A DNA stretch of 64,000 nucleotides, from NCBI GenBank assembly GCA_015680685.1, contig MNCI01016409.1:324788-388787 (forward strand), given 5' to 3'. Below, in pieces: positions 11,301-23,300 of this stretch. The translations under genes were made by a program, and so were the position numbers. This DNA comes from Gnetum montanum (taxonomy: Eukaryota; Streptophyta; Gnetopsida; Gnetales; Gnetaceae). The notes beneath the pieces are model-generated. The model did not search any database. It was given only the letters and a program-made list of their open reading frames with translations, and was not told where the DNA came from. Within the stretch, counting starts at the first letter, position 1, and each line of letters begins with the position of its first letter.

Positions 11301-14300
11301 CAAAAGCAGACCACATCTACATAGAGCAAAAGCACACACAAGTCAAATTGCCATGAAGGCAGGCAAAAATCCAGCTACTATATTTTCAAGCCAGCTGGAC
11401 CACCAGCACAATGGTCTTCAAATATAAACATAGAAGAAAACTAGCTAAGCAAACACTACCACAAAAAAAAAATTGGTAGACAGAGTTGCAGTCAATCACC
11501 AGGCAAAATTGCAAGAGCAGGGTGTGCACCATGAGGATGGGAAGGACTAATCTATGTTATGATTTGGTGTCTTGGTTGTGGGGTTGGGTCAATCGACCCA
11601 ATCCAGCTGCTTGAACAACTGCATTTTCAAATTCCCATTTTCCCACAAGGCAAGGGGAATAACTTCTCTAAAAAACATGTAATTCGTAGTGTGATCCATA
11701 TGAAGCATCACCCCATCTAGATGGTATCCACCAATCATGTTAATGTCATGGTCAAAGATCCAAGGAGGCCTTGAGACTATTCCTAGTTACGCATGCTTAG
11801 TGGTCTGCCTACCCTTTGGAGGGCATGAGTTCTTTGTAGGTGCTTTTGTGTTAGGGGAGTTTGGTGGTGGGGAAGGGATGAAGGTGCTTGAGTGGTCGAT
11901 GTAGTATGAGGTGGGTTCAAATTGGGGTTGTCTTGCATCAAGTGTGCATTGAGGGTCAGTGGTGGGGAAGGGGGTTGGTGTCATGGGGAGGGTTTTGGGT
12001 CAAGGTTAATATGGGTGGGTTGATTCCACACCTAGCATTGTTGACTTCGAGTGGAGGGGAGTTTGCACCACTATCGTTGCCCTTAGACTCCTACAATACC
12101 AAATCTTGAGGAGAGTATTTGGACTCTGAGTGAACTAAAGGACTCAGGTTGCTACGTTTAGGATCTTCATGGTGGTGTTTTTTGGGTATGAATGAAAAGA
12201 AGGATCCCTTGTCACACGTGCCTGCTTGCAATTTTGTGCATGTGGCCTTTGGCTCACAAGGGGGCATTGATGGTGCAAGAGTTGAGTGTGGAAGCTTGTA
12301 GGGAGCGTTTTGTGTGGGTAGCCTAATGGTATTCATTGGGGATATCCTTCTTCTCCACATCCTNNNNNNNNNNNNNNNNNNNNNNNNNNNNNNNNNNNNN
12401 NNNNNNNNNNNNNNNNNNNNNNNNNNNNNNNNNNNNNNNNNNNNNNNNNNNNNNNNNNNNNNNNNNNNNNNNNNNNNNNNNNNNNNNNNNNNNNNNNNNN
12501 NNNNNNNNNNNNNNNNNNNNNNNNNNNNNNNNNNNNNNNNNNNNNNNNNNNNNNNNNNNNNNNNNNNNNNNNNNNNNNNNNNNNNTGGCGGGGCAGCTAT
12601 TTTTGAGAGCCCAAAGGAACAACATGTGTCCACCAATCAGCCAATATATGTTGACAAAAGAGAAATTTGCAAACCGCTTTAGACATCAACTAGCTAGGCT
12701 TTGTGAAGTTATGGTGTTTGAACAAATCCTTGTTCCATTTGACTAGATGCATCTACTTGTTCCTTTCCAAGCCTTGCCAAACAAAGTCTCATACAATGCC
12801 ATCAATAGCATTGATGATTGATTGAGGAAGAGGGATTGCAATGGAGGAAAATAAGGCAATGGCTTGCAACATCATCTTTGCTAACAAAATCTTACCCATT
12901 GAAGATAAGAGCACCTGCTTCCAAGCCGTTAGCTTAGCTTTGTTGTGTCTAATAATAGATGGGTAAGGAAGAGAGGTGTCCTCGGGTATGAACCATGTAG
13001 AGGCTTTATCATTGCACCCAGCGAACTTGTAATACATTGAAGGTGTCAAGGTCAATACCTAACTCCATTGATGAGTAATCTAGTGGCATTTTGTAAGTCC
13101 ATTGTAAGCCTTGGACTCAGGAGGCATTTCACACACATTGTGTTTGTAGTTTAAGTATGCATGGTTGAGGTTTATACCTCCCAGGTTTGCATCCTTGGCT
13201 CCTTTGTCATACTTCCAAGTTTTGTGCATGTTTTGGGTTCATTGGGATGTTTTTAGCTTTGTTCGAGCATCCCAGGGCCCTATCAACATGTTCCATAGTG
13301 TTTTGACTTTCATCCTGAACTAATGGCGAGAAATGTGGGTTAGGTGGGTGCATTGAGTTCCCTATGTTAGTGCACCCTTGTGATGAGCAGTCGGGTATTC
13401 CAACACTACCATACAAGTCACGAGTGTACACATGTGACTTGATTGTAATTTGTGGATGACCAATGTAAGTATGTTAGTGGTTGATATTCTGTTTGTGATC
13501 ATTGTCCTCTCACATAGAGTTAGCGAAGTGCAAGTTGTATGGTTTAACTCTCGACGAGGTATATGATAGGTTGATATTGTTCAACTTAATTATACTAAGT
13601 GCCAACATAGTGAATAATGCAAATGAAGTCTAAGTCTAAGTATGATAGAAATGTAAATCTGATCTAGCCTATGGCAATAAGTATCCATTCATGGCTTATC
13701 GTACACGTCTAGGTAGGGCTTATGTAATTGTCACTAGGATGACCAAGTGAATCCACTACTGAGTGAATTAAGTGAACTCACTATTGGGTTACCAAACGAT
13801 TACACTTCATGCTTGAAACTAGTAGTACTTATATCACCTTACTAAAAGACATTGAAAAAGTAAAGTACTTAGAAAATGTAAATGACTTAAGAAGAGTAAA
13901 CATGTTGAAAGGAAAAATTAAACTAAGTAAAAAATGCTACAATGGTGAGAAACAATTTCGATTTTTTTCCCAGTCATGAATTGTGTTCAAGAACAATCCA
14001 CTCAAACGAAGATTCCGTACAACTATTAAACACCACACTATGGACACTCACTCTATTGCTAAGTCTAAATCACTAAAACAAATTGTAAGAATTCGGTTAA
14101 GTGTTGGTGAAAGTTTGTGATTTTAATGCAATGGTGGGTTGTATTTATAGGTATGACCATTGCCCATTATATCACATCAACGATGATGTATGCATAGTTA
14201 TGATATCGTAGATACGATATCACAACCGATGACATAAGGGTTTTATCACCTTGTGTTAGCATAGGGGTGTTGATGCACCCCCCCTACCAAACTTGGTTTG

Positions 14301-17300
14301 GCTACTTCACCTACGGTGTGATTGACATTGGCTTGGGTTGTGTTGATGGACCCCTGTTGACACCTGGGCGCTAGTGAACCTCTACCGTTAGCTTGTGAAA
14401 ACTATAAATACTCGGAATGAGCTCTCATGCACATCATAGGCATAACTTTGATTCTATTTGAGCTTTTGATGTCTGATTTGTGTGAAGAGCTCTTCCTCCC
14501 TTGGGTAAGTTGATTTCTTCCTTGTTTTGTATATGTATTGAGTCATTGCTTTCATGAGTGTAACTAGACTTTATTAGAGTGATACCTTGCTTATGTAGCC
14601 CAAAATCGTTTGGTTGATGTGGAGTCTAGTGTTTGCATAGTGAATAAAGCTCATAGTTTACCCTTTGTTCTACCATGATGCCTTAAATATTAAAACACTA
14701 AAAATATTTATTTAATTCTTATTTTATTGAGTTGTGACAATTCTTCTTTATCTAAGGAGGTAACTGTATGGTATATCTTGGGCCATTGAGGTTGTGACTA
14801 AAAACTATTTATTACTTTCCATGTGTGGTGTTGCACCTGTTCCATAAGGGATTGCAACACGTGTGAGTGATTGTGAGCATGTGTGTTAATTATTGTTTTA
14901 TTCTCATATTTATAAAATACATAAAAATTATAAATTATAAAATTATAAATAATCTTTCAACATCCCACCGTGGCAACACAAATTTTTCATTGTATGATAT
15001 GTATTATAATCTTTTTTATAATTATTGAAAGAAATGATATACATAAGTGTTATTAGCAATTCACTCAACATCATTTTCAAAGCTTATGATTAGTTCGCAT
15101 TGTGTTTTATATGATTTAATCCCATTGGTCATGGTTGGCGGGACCCCTATCATTGGCACCATTGTAGGGGAAGGCATTGGTAAATTGCCTAGAAATACTT
15201 GTACATTTTTTATCTTAACATTTTTTTCAAACCAAATGTATGTTTTTTTTGGTGTTGTGTGCAGGTTTCAAACACAGATGATATGATAGATACTGCTTAA
15301 AGCCCACCAAAGACCTTTGGCAAAGGAAATGTGATAAAGTGAAAGTGCACTTCCATCACATTTGAATACTTGGAGGATGTGACCCTACCACTTGTTTTCT
15401 TGACCTATCATCAAGACAAGCAAGGGAGGTGGCGTGATGCTCATGGATGGTTCTCCAAGGGATCGATAGAGGCTGTAGCACATGATCTTAAAGAGACCCT
15501 AATCAACATTGGCCTAGAGGATGACTATACTTTTTACGTGGCTTTGGAGCTAGAGTACAATGATTACGAACCCCATCAAAGGTAGGAGCTTTGAGACCAA
15601 ATAGCAGAAGAGGAGGCTGGTTGTAGCTTTCCATCTAACCACTTAGGTGGAGAGGAGGATGGTAAAGTAGAAAAAAAACAATAAAAAAGGAAAGGGGCCC
15701 ATCCACCATGAAGGCCCATGGTCAAGAACCACTCACTACAGTGTAGCTAGAACCCATGATGATGATCTCCTCCCCAGGTTCCAACATTTGCACTTGTCTA
15801 GATCATCTAGTAATGATGATGCCCCTTTGTTTGACTCAGATGATTATCAAAAACTTAATGAAGCTGTCCATATTCCACGGAAGCATGTTCGCGATAGGCA
15901 CATTAAATGGATCAACATGGCTAATGTCCCAACATATAGAGGGTTTACTAGCGATGATCCCCAACTCCACATGTAGACATTTGACAATGCTTGCTACTTG
16001 CATGTGATTGGTAGAAGCTGTAGTTGTTTCCCCACACCTTCATTGAGCATGTGGACACTTGGTACATGTCCTTACCTCCTAAATGAATTCAAAAATGGGT
16101 AGACATGGTCTAGTTTTTTTACACCAAATTTTAGACCTATGCTTGCATTTTAAACATTTGGAAGGAGATGGTTGGATGGAGGCAAGGAACCTATGAATCA
16201 TTAGACATTGCCATGGAGAGGTACCTGAAAACAACACACCGCTCTCTGAACCATGGCTTTAGCCAAAGAGAATAGTTGATGCATATTGTGGAAAGCCTGA
16301 GGCAAGAAACAAGGGAGTGTATAGACATATACGCAATGCACTAGGTACATAAAAAGTCTGTGGCCCAAATCAAAGTGCTCTTTGATGCCATTGCAAGCAT
16401 AGGAGGTGAATGGTGAAAGTGACAATCAACCAAGGAGTATAGTTGTGATCTCCCATGCCAAAGGGAAGCTAAGAACATCGAAGGTACAATCGAACCTCCC
16501 ACTATTGTTGAGGTCTTGGCAAAAGACCAAGTTAGAACTAAGAAGACCTTAATGAACTTGGCCCACAAGGTGGACTAGGTTTGGGAAGCGATGGATGACA
16601 AGTTGACCACTACCCTTAATGATATTGAGGGTAAGGTGGTTGAAATTGCAACGAAAGCAATCGCATTGCCTAAGCATAGAAAGAAGTATGATGGCAAGGG
16701 TAAGGGGAAGTTCTTCTCTTCTAAGAGTATCAAAAAAGATCCAAATGATGCTTCCTCATCATCTAGTGATAAGGGTTCTTGCGGCTACTGCGTAGACCCT
16801 CATGACTCACAATGCTACTCAGTCATGGCTTACATGATTGGTGAGATGGGATGAGCTGGGATGCCTTTGAATTCCAAGTTTGTTAAAAAGCAAACGAGAA
16901 GGACTTCATACCTTGGTTGATTGTATGATCTTGGAGGTGTGTATTTGCAGCTCGTGTAGTAGTACTAGCAGTGGCAAACTCCAAATCCTTGGGGTGTTGC
17001 TCAATGAAATCCTCCTCCTCCAATGTAGTAATAGATAGCACTTCTTGCCAACCCTTACTTTCAAGGTGGCCAGGCAGGTACTTATTCACTTCCATAGATG
17101 ACACCTTAATAGTACTTGCTTACATCAGGTAGTCTTGCCCGACAAGCTCCTCAACAATAGCAACAACTTCTACATTTGGTCCCATGCAACATGGGATACC
17201 TAGTCAACTGTAACTGAGGCAAGCCAAATTTTGTGATATTGCCTATTATGCTGATCCTACTTTCATGTACGCAACTAGACAATATTACCAAATACCTATT

Positions 17301-20300
17301 GATTTGGTTGTAGAGGGAAGTCTAAGGTCTCATGATAGAAAATTCTATCACAAGCACAAATGTGAGTACTGTGGGACTAGGTCCACTCCATCCTCTTCAT
17401 CTTGTGGAGAGGATAACAATACAAGAAAGATGGGAGTCCACATCAAGGAGGTCTCGATATCATTCCCTGAATGCTATCAAAATGAAACATCTACTTCAAG
17501 GAGAAGTTCTTCAATAGTGCTTGGCAAATCAGATAAGATGGCACTCGATGGCAATGGTGTCATGACCATTACTAGGTTCAATTTAACCACATGGGTGGTA
17601 AAAAGTGGGCATCTATCAGAAAAGAAATCAGATCCTAGCAGTTCCATGGTGGAGATTCAAATTGGTGAGAATGGTCATTGCCTAGCTCTTTGCGACTCTG
17701 GTTTAGGAGTTAATATCATTTCATTGGCAAATCAAATAAGATGGCACTCGATGGCAATGGTGTCATGACCATTACTAGGTTCAATTTAACCACATGGGTG
17801 GTAAAAAGTGGGCATCTATCAGAAAAGAAATCAGATCCTAGCAGTTCCATGGTGGAGATTCAAATTGGTGAGAATGGTCATTGCCTAGCTCTCTGCAACT
17901 CTGGTTTAGGAGTTAATATCATTTCATTGTAGTAGTATCTTGATTGGGGACTCCCTCTTCTCAAGAGTACTAACATTCAACAAGAGCTGGCAGACCAATC
18001 ATACAGGTACCTTGTGGGACAGCTAAATGATGTAATGATAACATTGGTGGGATGGTTGTATCTTGCAAAGTTCTTGGTGATCAAACTAGATAACAAGGTA
18101 AGAGACAACTTTCTAGTCATTGTGTGAAGAGCCTAGGTTAGCATTATCAAGGCCAAGTTAGTTTTCCAAGGCCTTCACCTTGAAATTGACAAGAAAGATG
18201 AGATTGGGAAGATATATTATAAATGGATTTCATGTGATCCTTCTCAATCATGTGGCAAACATGGTTGTAATTGCTGTATCATAGAATGTCTCTATGTCAT
18301 TAGAGATATTAATTGCCTTGAAGAATGTGTGGTCTATGAAGCCACAAATCAAGTCTTGGAAAAAACTAATTGATTCTCTTGCCCTATTTCATGCTGAATC
18401 ATTTGATTTAGAAGTAGAGAACACAATGGAGGCTACCACAATAGTGCAGTATGATCTTGAATTTTGGGGCACTCTTGATTTGTCCCAAAATGTTCCCACG
18501 CCACTGTTAGAGCTCAAGTTGCTTCCAGAGGTTTGGAGTACTTTTTCCTCACCAATGGTCATCCTATTATCATCAATTTCACTTTAATGACCATCCAAAA
18601 GATCGAGCTAAAAAAGGTAGTTGCAAAGTGGAGAAAAGCCTTTGCTTGGTCTCATGATGAACTCATAGGAATAAACTTATTTATCTGTCAACACTACATA
18701 TATACAGATTTGAGCGTTAGGTCTTGGTGGATACTTCAATGAAGACTCAATCCTAACATGCGGGACATGATGAAAAATGAAATCGTCTATCTCTTAAGGC
18801 TGGTTTCATTGCACTCATTTCTGACAGTGAGTAGGTCAATCCAACTGTAATTGTACCAAAGAAAGACAACGAATGGAGAGTTTGTGTTGACTATAGGTTG
18901 CTAAATGCTGCCACCTTTAAGGACCATTTCTTGTTGCCATTTGTGGACCAAGTATTAGACAATATCTTTGGCTAGGATTTCTATAGCTCTCTTGATGGTT
19001 ACTCTAGATACAATCAAATCAGCATCATGCCAAAGGATTAATCAAAAACTACCTTTATCTAGCCATTGGGAACCATTGCCTTCGAATGCATACCCTTTGG
19101 GTTATGTAATGCACTAGCCACATTCCAATGGCTGAAGATGTTTGTATTCCAAGATTACATTGGTAAGAGTGTGAAAGTATTCATGAATGACTTTTTTACG
19201 TATGACAAAACATTTCAGGAGGCCTTGGACCAGTTCAAAGGTGGTCTACGCCGTTGATACTAGGTGCACTTAAAGCTGAACTGGAAGAAAAGCTAGGTGA
19301 TGGTGACTAAGGGCATTGTCCTTGGCCACAAAGTCTCCAAGAAGGGGATTGAGGTAGATCTTAAAAAGATCTCTACCATCAAAAACATGACATAGATTTC
19401 CATGATAGTCAGATAGGTGCAATCTTTCCTTGCCCATATGGGCTATAATCGTAGATTCATTAAAGATTATTTTAGAATAGTTAGGCCTTTATTTGAGTTC
19501 ACAAAGAAAGATGTTGCATTCCTATGGAGAAAAAAAATGTGAAAATGCCTTCTAATGTCTGAAGAAAGAGCTAACACAAACTGTGGTGTTGCAGAGTCTT
19601 AACTAGGCTCAACCCTTTCACATAATAATAGATGCTTCTGACTTTGCATTGGATGTAGTCTCGGTGTAGTTTGATGAAAAGAAGAGGCCTTACTACATCC
19701 ACTATGTTAGCTAAAGCATTGAGGGACCTTGGTTGAACTACACCAACAGCAAAAAGGAGCTTATGGCCATTGTCTTTGCGCTACAAAAATTCAGACGTTA
19801 TGTTCTTAGGTGCAAAATCTTTATCCACACTGATTATAGCGCCATTTGGTTCTTCATGAACAAACTAGATGTTAGCCCTTGGGTGATTTGATAGTTGGTT
19901 CTTTTGCAAGAGTTCAATCTTTCACATATTGATCATGAGGGAGCTGAAAATGTGGTGGCAGATCATTTGTCGTGGTTGCGAATTGACAACAAAGGGGAAG
20001 ATGTGCTTCTCAATGACTTTTTGGATGATCACATTTGTAAGGTCATTTTCAACTCAAAGAAAGGATATGACCACCTATGGTTTGCGAGCATTCTCAACTG
20101 CTTGGTGGCCTAGAAGCTTTCTCTTGGGTGGGACAACCAAAAGATCCAATAATTCCAACACCAGGTAAAGCCTTACTTCGCTGTTAAAGAGCATCTTTAC
20201 AAGAGATGCCTTGATGGCCTCGTAAGGTAGTGTGTTTCAGAAGAGAGGCAAGACATCATCTTGGCTCACATGTATCATGGTGTGTGCAGTGGTCACTATG

Positions 20301-23300
20301 CTAAACATAGAACCATAATGAAGTTACTGCTCACAGGCTATTTTTGGTCCACCATGTTTTGTGATGCTTAAAACTATGTACATTGTTGTGATGAGTGCTA
20401 ATGTGAAGGAGGTATGTCTTCACGTAGGGATGGACCATAGCAATGGATCCAACCACTGCAACCCTTCAATGTGTGAGGGATTGACTTTGTTGGTTCCATC
20501 TTTTTGACTTGCAATGGCAAAGCATACATCATTGTATGCGTAGACTATTGTACAAAGTGGGCAAAAGCTACTGCTATTAAAGATTTCATCTACCACTGCA
20601 ACAAACTTCCTTTAGAATAGTGTACTCCACAGGTTTGGTATTCCTTGAATCTTGATCTTCGATAATGGTGTGCACTTTACTAGTAAGGTCTTCAAGAATT
20701 TATTGGAATCTTGTGGAGTTAATCATAAATCAGCCTCTCCTTATCATTCACAGGCCAATGGCCTAGTAGAAGCTACTAACCATGAGATTGTAAGAATACT
20801 CAAGAAAACAATTAATAGGTGTTAAAAGACTAGGGTAATAAGCTTAATGATTCTCTTTGGGCCTATCGAATGACATGGAAAAACCCTATTGGCTACATCC
20901 TATTCGAGTTGGTATATGGATAGGTTCCACAATTGCCCATTGATTTTGAAATGAAAACCTTTGGTAGTGTGGTAGATTTTGATATGACCTTAGAGTTTGC
21001 ACAAAAAGAGATTGATCAATCTTAATCTTCTTGATGAGAATTGTAGAATCGCCTTAATGCGTAATGAGTTAAAACATTCTTAGACCAAGAGTTGCAATGA
21101 TGTCTATGCAAGATAGTTTGATTTCAAACTTAGCAATAAGGTCCTCTATTTCAATCTGTTACAGTTGTCCCATTTGGAATAGTTTCAATTTCAATGTGAA
21201 GGACCCTACATTGTCCACACCAGTCACCAATTACTAGTTTGGTTTAGCACACATCTACCATCTAGATGAGCCATACAAGATTTTCTTGGTCAATGGACAA
21301 CACTTGAAGCGCCACAAAGAATATATTTCCCCTATGAGAATACATAATGATCAATCTTTTATTTTACACTCAAAGGTCTATTAGGTGATAGACATGGATT
21401 AGTCGTTGGGGAGGAATTCTCCATGACATGTTGAATTTTCTTTTGTTCGACTAATTTATTTGTGTTTTAATAAAGTTTGTATGTTTAGTTAGTATTTTTA
21501 CATTTTTGAGCTTAACGATTAATCATTAATGGTCTTCTCTTTTCTTTTAAGTGTGTTTTGTGCATGTGTACACAAAAACCAATTAATGTGCTTTATAAAT
21601 GCTTAGCCAATAAGCAAATGTTGGATGGGTGAGTTATAGATGTGATGATGCAAGAGTGCCAAATGGGTCCGAAGTGAAGCCTTGATTGATGGAATGCCCA
21701 CACAATGAAATTCATCCACCCACCTTTCCTTTATCCGTCATTGGTGAACCAAGCTTAGATTCAGTGGGGAGTTGGGACTCATACTACGAGATGTTGAAGC
21801 TAATGCTATTGGAACCGTGGGGTAGGTGGTGGTCCACACCTTAGGGTGTGACCTCTGGAATCTTGGACGAGTGCTTGGTCACTAACAAGGAAAGTGTGTG
21901 TCATTGAGGGTTCTTGTGATCATTGGATAGGTCTGATTGGTGTGATTGGACCAAGGTGCACGTGCTTGCCATTCCTGACCATCTTGGTTAGAAGAGGTTT
22001 GTGATCTCATGGCCCTATGCATGCCATGCGGTGAGGGATGAATTTTCATGTTCATGCAAGTCAAAGACTCCAGGTTGTGATCTAACATTGCAATTAATCC
22101 CATAGTTCTCACACTCTATTCTAAGACCCCTTTTCTATGAAAGAAAGAAAAGAATGATGAATAAAAGGGGAATGAAAGAAATGAAAAAATGAATAAAAAT
22201 GAAAAGAAAAGATGAAAATAATAGCAATGATGAGAAGATGAGGTAATTGGAAGGGCAATATAACACTAAGTTTATTTGTCCACACAAATCAGTAATCTTA
22301 CCATCTCAGACTAATCTTATGATTGCTCAATTAAGATTAGAATGGGAGGTTGAACCAATATCCATGCAAAGCTTATTCTATGTTCAACTTGTTACCTTGA
22401 TCACTTGACTTTCAAATGTAATAGTCTATGACAATCTCTTGCTCATCCCTACCCATCGCTATGAAGGCCTAGAAGTCTTTTTCTTAGTGAACTTTGGTAA
22501 TGTCAATTGCTGCTTCCTCCCAATTCCTAAATCCATTTGTTTCCATGGGTCAAGGTCATAATCATTGAGCCAAACCATGATCATACCCATCATGAAAATT
22601 CCAGTTGCTTAGTCATGGCAGTGTGATCACTGTTGGGATTGGGATTAGTTAGAGTTGCCAGAGGGATCGATGTGAGATTTCCAATAAAGCAAAATTTGTG
22701 GAACTTCTTGTGCACATGTGCATGGATGGAAGAAAACCAAATTGGAATCTTGACTTCTAGTTGATTTTGTGGCATGTTGTCTTGGTTCAATTTCACCAAT
22801 GGTTGGACCGTGGGATAATCAAGGTCAGATGGCATTGGTAGAGGTAGGTGTTACCGTGCACTTGGAAGGGGGATGTGGAGGTCTATCCCCACTGTGTGGA
22901 TGAGTAGTGGTAAAGGGATATGATAGTGGATCTCTTGTAGGGTGTAGGACATTCTCATGTGCTCCCATGGGATAATTGAATGGTTGGCTGGGGATTTGGT
23001 AATGTTGCGCTCTCACCTTCTCTCTCTTGCCCATCATGCATTCTCCATCTCTTTCTTTCCATTCTTGTCCATCATTCTGTGTGGTAGGAAGTTAATCGGG
23101 CAAAACAGAGGATGAGATTCAACCATCCAAGGGGAAGGACTTGCGTAGATGCTGATGTCTCACTGGCTATTGGAAATCCATAGGTGTCCTATCAACATGT
23201 TTTACAAGGGCAAGAAAGGTAGGTGCCTGCTATGGGGAGGACCCACTTGTGAATCCTTAGTGGCTTGGCATTGTAAGCAAGTGAGCTTAGCTTATCTCCC

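Larger units (their letters stand above)
13069..15152 (+). repeat. 5' LTR of the gypsy element (interrupted)
   Basis: Begins TGATGAGTAATCTAGTGGCA and ends GGGACCCCTATCA. Without the 868 bp insertion and its 5 bp duplication it is 1211 bp, matching the 1227 bp 3' LTR. A TATAAATA box lies at 14403-14410 in a context shared with the 3' LTR (24809-24816). Confidence 0.88.

Noticed and set aside
12091-12746. Long open frames on both strands
   Set aside because: They run through the 222 bp N gap; the open length is an artefact.
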